Of a stretch of 19,116 nt of DNA, positions 14,920 to 19,116 are shown piece after piece. Every line of letters starts with the position of its first letter. The stretch's first letter is position 1. Source of the stretch: Anaerolineae bacterium (GTDB taxonomy: Bacteria; Chloroflexota; Anaerolineae; Aggregatilineales; Phototrophicaceae); NCBI GenBank assembly GCA_028284565.1, contig JANQRM010000122.1, positions 1 to 19,116 of the forward strand, in the 5' to 3' direction. Both the position numbers and the translations under genes were made by a program. The notes beneath the pieces were generated by a model. That model was not told the DNA's origin. It saw only the letters and a list, made by a program, of their open reading frames with translations, and ran no database searches.

Positions 14920-15042
14920 GGGCACATTGGTTTAAGTTATTCTCTTATCATAGATTACAACTACATTCCTATTTTGGCAAAGGGTAGCTGACGTTACCTG
15001 CACCGCATCTAGCGCATAATTTAGGAGAGTGGTAAGATGAGG

Positions 15043-15060
15043 TTGAAATATCTTTCACAA
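15043..15060. promoter_or_regulatory. Rex-like operator in the leader of rex
   Basis: The 18 bases TTGAAATATCTTTCACAA match the established Rex consensus (TTGTGAA, four bases, TTCACAA type) at 14 of 18 positions, with the right half site perfect. It lies 34 bases before the rex ATG, in the divergent gap 14920-15094, so it could give autoregulation and also affect the gene on the minus strand. Promoter hexamers nearby are weak (CATAAT at 15015-15020 is the best on the plus strand). Confidence 0.55.
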
Positions 15061-15094
15061 ATAGACACACACATTCAAGCTAGGTAAAACTGGT

Positions 15095-15727
15095 ATGACT
15101 TCTAAGTCACCCGACAATATTCCAGATATTGTGATTGGTCGTTTACCGTTATACCTGCGCGCGCTCAACCGCTTGCGATTAGAAGATCAATCCGTTACCT
15201 CATCTCTCGAATTAGGACAACGACTCGGCATTAGTTCAGCACAGATTCGCAAAGATCTGTCCCATTTTGGGGGCTTCGGGAAACAAGGCACAGGATACCA
15301 GATTGATTATCTAATCGAGAAACTTGGGCAAGTCCTGCAAGTGAATCAAGAGTGGGATGTTGCCGTAATTGGTGCAGGAAATTTGGGTAATGCAATTTCA
15401 CATTATCGAGGCTTTGTCGATCGTGGATTCCGAATTGCTTGTGTTTTCGACTCTGACCCTCAGAAAATTGGAACAAAAGTCGGCGAATTTGATGTCCATC
15501 CACTTGACTCAATGAAGGAAAAGATTAAAGCTGAAAATATCAAAATCGCTATGTTGGCGGTCCCAGCTGAATTTGCTCAAGATGTTGCCGATATTCTCGT
15601 TGAAGCGGGTGTCGGTGCAATATTGAACTATGCACCGATTAATATCACCGTGCCAGAAAATGTGCAGGTCCAATATATCGACCCTGTGACCCATCTCCAA
15701 CACATGACCTATTATTTGAAACGCTAA
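15095..15727 (+). CDS. rex: Redox-sensing transcriptional repressor Rex
   Basis: Senses the NADH/NAD ratio and represses fermentative, respiratory or NADH-handling genes when NAD is high. The 210-residue length is normal. The N-terminal winged helix is IGRLPLYLRALNRL through SSAQIRKDLSHFGGFGKQGTGY (14-68), a hallmark of the family. The Rossmann motif GAGNLG (93-98) binds the dinucleotide, D119 ends the second strand (CVFDSD), and the C-terminal domain-swap helix is VTHLQHMTYYLKR. An AGG about 11 bases before the ATG is a weak ribosome binding site. A Rex-like operator is present in its leader. The stop is one base from the stop of convergent mreB. Confidence 0.96.
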   Translation: MTSKSPDNIPDIVIGRLPLYLRALNRLRLEDQSVTSSLELGQRLGISSAQIRKDLSHFGGFGKQGTGYQIDYLIEKLGQVLQVNQEWDVAVIGAGNLGNAISHYRGFVDRGFRIACVFDSDPQKIGTKVGEFDVHPLDSMKEKIKAENIKIAMLAVPAEFAQDVADILVEAGVGAILNYAPINITVPENVQVQYIDPVTHLQHMTYYLKR

Positions 15728-15728
15728 A

Positions 15729-16742
15729 CTAGAAGTAAGTGCCTTGCTCAATTCGACGCAGAATCGCCGGGTCTTCTAAGGCACGTCCAGCACCCACAGC
15801 AACCGCAATCAAGGGGTTATCAGCACGATACACAGGGACACCCGTTTGCTTGGTTAAAAACTGATCAATGCCCCTTAACAATGCTCCACCTCCTGTCAAT
15901 ACAATCCCACGATCAATAATATCTGAGGATAATTCAGGAGGCGTGTTACTTAACACATTCTTGACGACGGTAGCAATCTGTCCAAGCGGTTCTGCCAATG
16001 CCTCGACCACTTCACCGGTTGTAATCGTAATGGTACGCGGGAGTCCACTCACATTGTCACGACCTTGAATCTCCATCGACATCTCGCTAGGTTGGTCAAC
16101 CGCCGCACCCACTTGAATTTTGACCGACTCCGCTGTTGGCTGCCCAATGATGAGATTATATTTACGCCGAATATAGCTGATAATGCCATCATCCAACTTC
16201 AAGCCACCAACCCGCCCACTTTCTGCGCGGACAATGTTGTTCATCGTCAAAATGGAGGCTTCGGTGATACCCCCGCCGACATTGACAATCATGTCCCCCG
16301 CGGGAGTCCCGACAGGCAAACCAGCACCGATCGCCGCCGCTAAGGGTTCCCAAATGAGATAAGCATCACGTGCACCTGCCGCTAAAACCGCTTCGTGTAC
16401 AGCACGCTTCTCGACACTTGTCACCCCATAAGGAACAGAAACCATGACAGTCGGGCGAAAGAGACGTAACCTTCCAGCAATCTTGCCAAAGAAATAGGAC
16501 AACATCGCCTCGGTTACTTCATAATCGGCAATCACGCCATTTTGTAACGGACGCAAAACTTGAATATCTTCATCATCCACGCGCCCCAACATCTCACGCG
16601 CTGGCTGACCAAAATCAACAATCGTTTGCTCTTCGACCAACAAGGCAACCAACGACGGCTCTTGCAGAACAATCTGTCCATTATCATAAATCAACACATT
16701 GACTGTGCCGAGGTCAAGACCTAACTGTTTCCCAAAAGGCAT
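15729..16742 (-). CDS. mreB: MreB-family rod-shape-determining actin homologue
   Basis: Bacterial actin that organises cell-wall elongation at the inner membrane. 337 residues, normal length. Nucleotide-binding landmarks: phosphate-1 DLGTVNVLIY (10-19), VSVPYGVTSVEKRA (101-114), catalytic Glu132 in WEPLAAAIGAG, phosphate-2 loop NVGGGITEASI (154-164), and the adenosine motif LTGGGALLRGI (282-292). The phosphate-2 loop usually starts with Asp (DIGGGTTE); here it is Asn154. No mreC or mreD follows. The ATG at 16742 has no strong Shine-Dalgarno. The gene is downstream of the atp terminator, so it needs its own promoter in 16743-16852; I could not find a good one there. Alternative: a divergent MreB-like paralogue. 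Confidence 0.92.
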   Translation of the reverse strand: MPFGKQLGLDLGTVNVLIYDNGQIVLQEPSLVALLVEEQTIVDFGQPAREMLGRVDDEDIQVLRPLQNGVIADYEVTEAMLSYFFGKIAGRLRLFRPTVMVSVPYGVTSVEKRAVHEAVLAAGARDAYLIWEPLAAAIGAGLPVGTPAGDMIVNVGGGITEASILTMNNIVRAESGRVGGLKLDDGIISYIRRKYNLIIGQPTAESVKIQVGAAVDQPSEMSMEIQGRDNVSGLPRTITITTGEVVEALAEPLGQIATVVKNVLSNTPPELSSDIIDRGIVLTGGGALLRGIDQFLTKQTGVPVYRADNPLIAVAVGAGRALEDPAILRRIEQGTYF

Positions 16743-16852
16743 GCGCTAAGTTCGCTTTCCAAGTTTGCTTACGATTGATGAATTGTCCTCAAACAATCAG
16801 AAAAACTAATCACGAAAACCATTAAGCAACAACTATATATATGCAAAGTAAC

Positions 16853-16889
16853 GAAAAAGCAACGCCCAGACCATTCGAGTCTAGGCGTT
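16853..16889 (-). terminator. Rho-independent terminator of the atpDC transcript
   Basis: On the minus strand AACGCCTAGA pairs with TCTGGGCGTT (10 bp, one G-U) around a 9-base loop, followed by GCTTTTTCG. It starts 26 bases after the atpC stop. The gap 16743-16914 holds this terminator and nothing else I can support. Confidence 0.82.
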
Positions 16890-16914
16890 ACACGGTGTAC
16901 AAATTGAGTGTTTA

Positions 16915-17364
16915 TTATTCGCTATCGTCGTCCGGTACAATGCGAAGCATCGACCCACCACTGCGTACTTTACGGCTCACTTTAACAGCGAGTTCAGCAC
17001 GGCGCAGAGCTAACAGTGCTTCCCGATTCTGGTCTTCCGGCACACCCTCTGCCAAAATTTGGGCGGCGCGGGCGCGAGCCTCTTCAGCGGCTTGCAGATC
17101 GAGCTGATAGGAAGAATCCGCCATATCAGCTAAGACCACCACTTTATCTGGGCGCACATCCACCACACCACCGTAAATCGCAAAGCGTTCTTCTGCATTG
17201 CCTTTACGGACAACCAATTCCCCAAAGCCCATGGTGGTTAAGACGGGGGCATGATTGGGCAAAACACCCATTTCCCCTTCGACAGCAGGAATAATCACCA
17301 TATCAGCATTCGGTTCATCGAATAGCTTTTTCTCTTGAGAGACCAGCTCAACATGGATTGGCAT
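16915..17364 (-). CDS. atpC: F1Fo ATP synthase epsilon subunit
   Basis: Part of the central rotor stalk; regulates ATP hydrolysis. The N-terminal beta-sandwich is at about 1-85 (MPIHVELVSQEKKLF, IIPAVEGEMGVLPNHAPVLT, RFAIYGGVVDVRPDKVVVLADMA), and the helical hairpin follows (LDLQAAEEARARAAQILAEG, REALLALRRAELAVKVSRK). At 149 residues it is slightly longer than usual, with a short tail ending PDDDSE. The ATG is preceded by a G-run that overlaps the atpD stop (GGGGGGTGG about 4 bases before the start), giving an 11-base gap to atpD and one operon. The transcript ends at the terminator just downstream. Confidence 0.95.
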   Translation of the reverse strand: MPIHVELVSQEKKLFDEPNADMVIIPAVEGEMGVLPNHAPVLTTMGFGELVVRKGNAEERFAIYGGVVDVRPDKVVVLADMADSSYQLDLQAAEEARARAAQILAEGVPEDQNREALLALRRAELAVKVSRKVRSGGSMLRIVPDDDSE

Positions 17365-17375
17365 CTGCCACCCCC

Positions 17376-18794
<1,419 letters not shown>

Positions 18795-19116
18795 CTAGTC
18801 TTTGCGACCAGCGGTTAATGAATCTTGCAATTGTTCTAAGCCGTCCCAATCACCCTTGGCGGCATAGGTGGCTTGCTCTGCCCATGTCCCTAAACTCGGT
18901 GAAAAACGCATCCCCGCCGCCTCGATTGCCGACCGTAATGTCGCCTCATCTGTTTTGGACAATTGGTCAAAGGTTTCAATCCCTGCATCAATCAACGCCC
19001 GCGACATCTTGGGACCGATCCCTTCGATGACGGTTAGGTCATCGCCATCGCCCGCTCTTGATTTCTTTTTCGGTTTGGTTGCTGTTTTCGCGACCGTACC
19101 CGATACTGCTTTCTGC
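18795..19116 (-). CDS. Helix-hairpin-helix domain protein, C-terminal part (N-terminus outside window)
   Basis: The frame is open from the right edge to a TAG at 18795, giving 106 visible residues. A basic Ala/Lys/Thr linker (KTATKPKKKSRAG) is followed by DDLTVIEGIGPKMSRALIDAGI, a helix-hairpin-helix with the GIGPK turn, then a conserved companion segment (GMRFSPSLGTWAEQATYAAK, GDWDGLEQLQDSL). Such modules bind DNA or nucleic acid non-specifically, and similar domains are found as tails on varied proteins, so the full product could be larger. It lies 18 bases upstream of atpD in the same direction, probably in one transcript. The apparent ATG at 19007 is internal, because the domain begins before it. 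Confidence 0.8.
   Translation of the reverse strand, partial: QKAVSGTVAKTATKPKKKSRAGDGDDLTVIEGIGPKMSRALIDAGIETFDQLSKTDEATLRSAIEAAGMRFSPSLGTWAEQATYAAKGDWDGLEQLQDSLTAGRKD

Noticed and set aside
15725..15731. Possible shared bidirectional terminator between rex and mreB
   Set aside because: The stops are one base apart and no hairpin with T-runs is present.

Overview
The window is ordinary bacterial chromosome with moderate GC, densely packed and mostly coded on the minus strand. It holds 20 convincing protein genes (one cut at each window edge), one tRNA-Leu, one candidate 11-codon leader ORF, and a set of promoters, operators and terminators read from the sequence. I see no CRISPR array, insertion sequence, integrase or phage gene, and no gene-free stretch over about 215 bases. 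The combination of Rex, an Fe/Mn superoxide dismutase, MreB, a trigger factor with a long acidic tail, a proline/threonine-linked secreted solute-binding protein and a helix-hairpin-helix protein ahead of atpDC suggests an Anaerolineae-like member of the Chloroflexota. That placement is an inference from gene content and protein style, not a proof.

Layout. 1-409 (minus): N-terminal part of an Fe/Mn superoxide dismutase. 622-2518 (plus): two tandem EamA/DMT-type membrane transporters. 2495-7169 (minus): a probable operon read as NAD-dependent epimerase, obg, nadD, double solute-binding-domain protein, with a 13-nt and a 4-nt overlap between the last three. 7246-9060 (minus): an AAA+ ATPase followed by a degenerate response-regulator receiver protein, closed by a terminator that abuts the epimerase ribosome binding site. 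9269-9889 (plus): an MBL-fold hydrolase, divergent from the ATPase across a gap that carries a strong palindrome. 9951-13524 (minus): the protein-quality-control operon tig-clpP-clpX, with a candidate leader peptide coupled to clpP and a clear terminator after clpX. 13639-13719 (minus): tRNA-Leu(UAG) with its own promoter and terminator. 13774-14919 (minus): a GbsR/MarR-like regulator and an unrecognised 172-residue-class protein. 15095-15727 (plus): rex, with a Rex-like operator in its leader. 15729-16742 (minus): an MreB-family actin homologue. 16915-19116 (minus): atpC and atpD behind a truncated helix-hairpin-helix gene, ended by a terminator.

How the parts work together. Most genes are housekeeping: protein folding and proteolysis (trigger factor, ClpXP), ribosome assembly and NAD synthesis (Obg, NadD), energy (F1 beta and epsilon subunits), cell shape (MreB) and redox sensing (Rex). 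The less ordinary material is the AAA+ ATPase/pseudo-receiver pair, the MBL protein with altered metal-ligand positions, the clpP leader ORF, and several palindromes in regulatory gaps. I found no self-contained new defence or mobile system; the AAA+/pseudo-receiver cassette and the clpP leader are the best candidates for undescribed biology.
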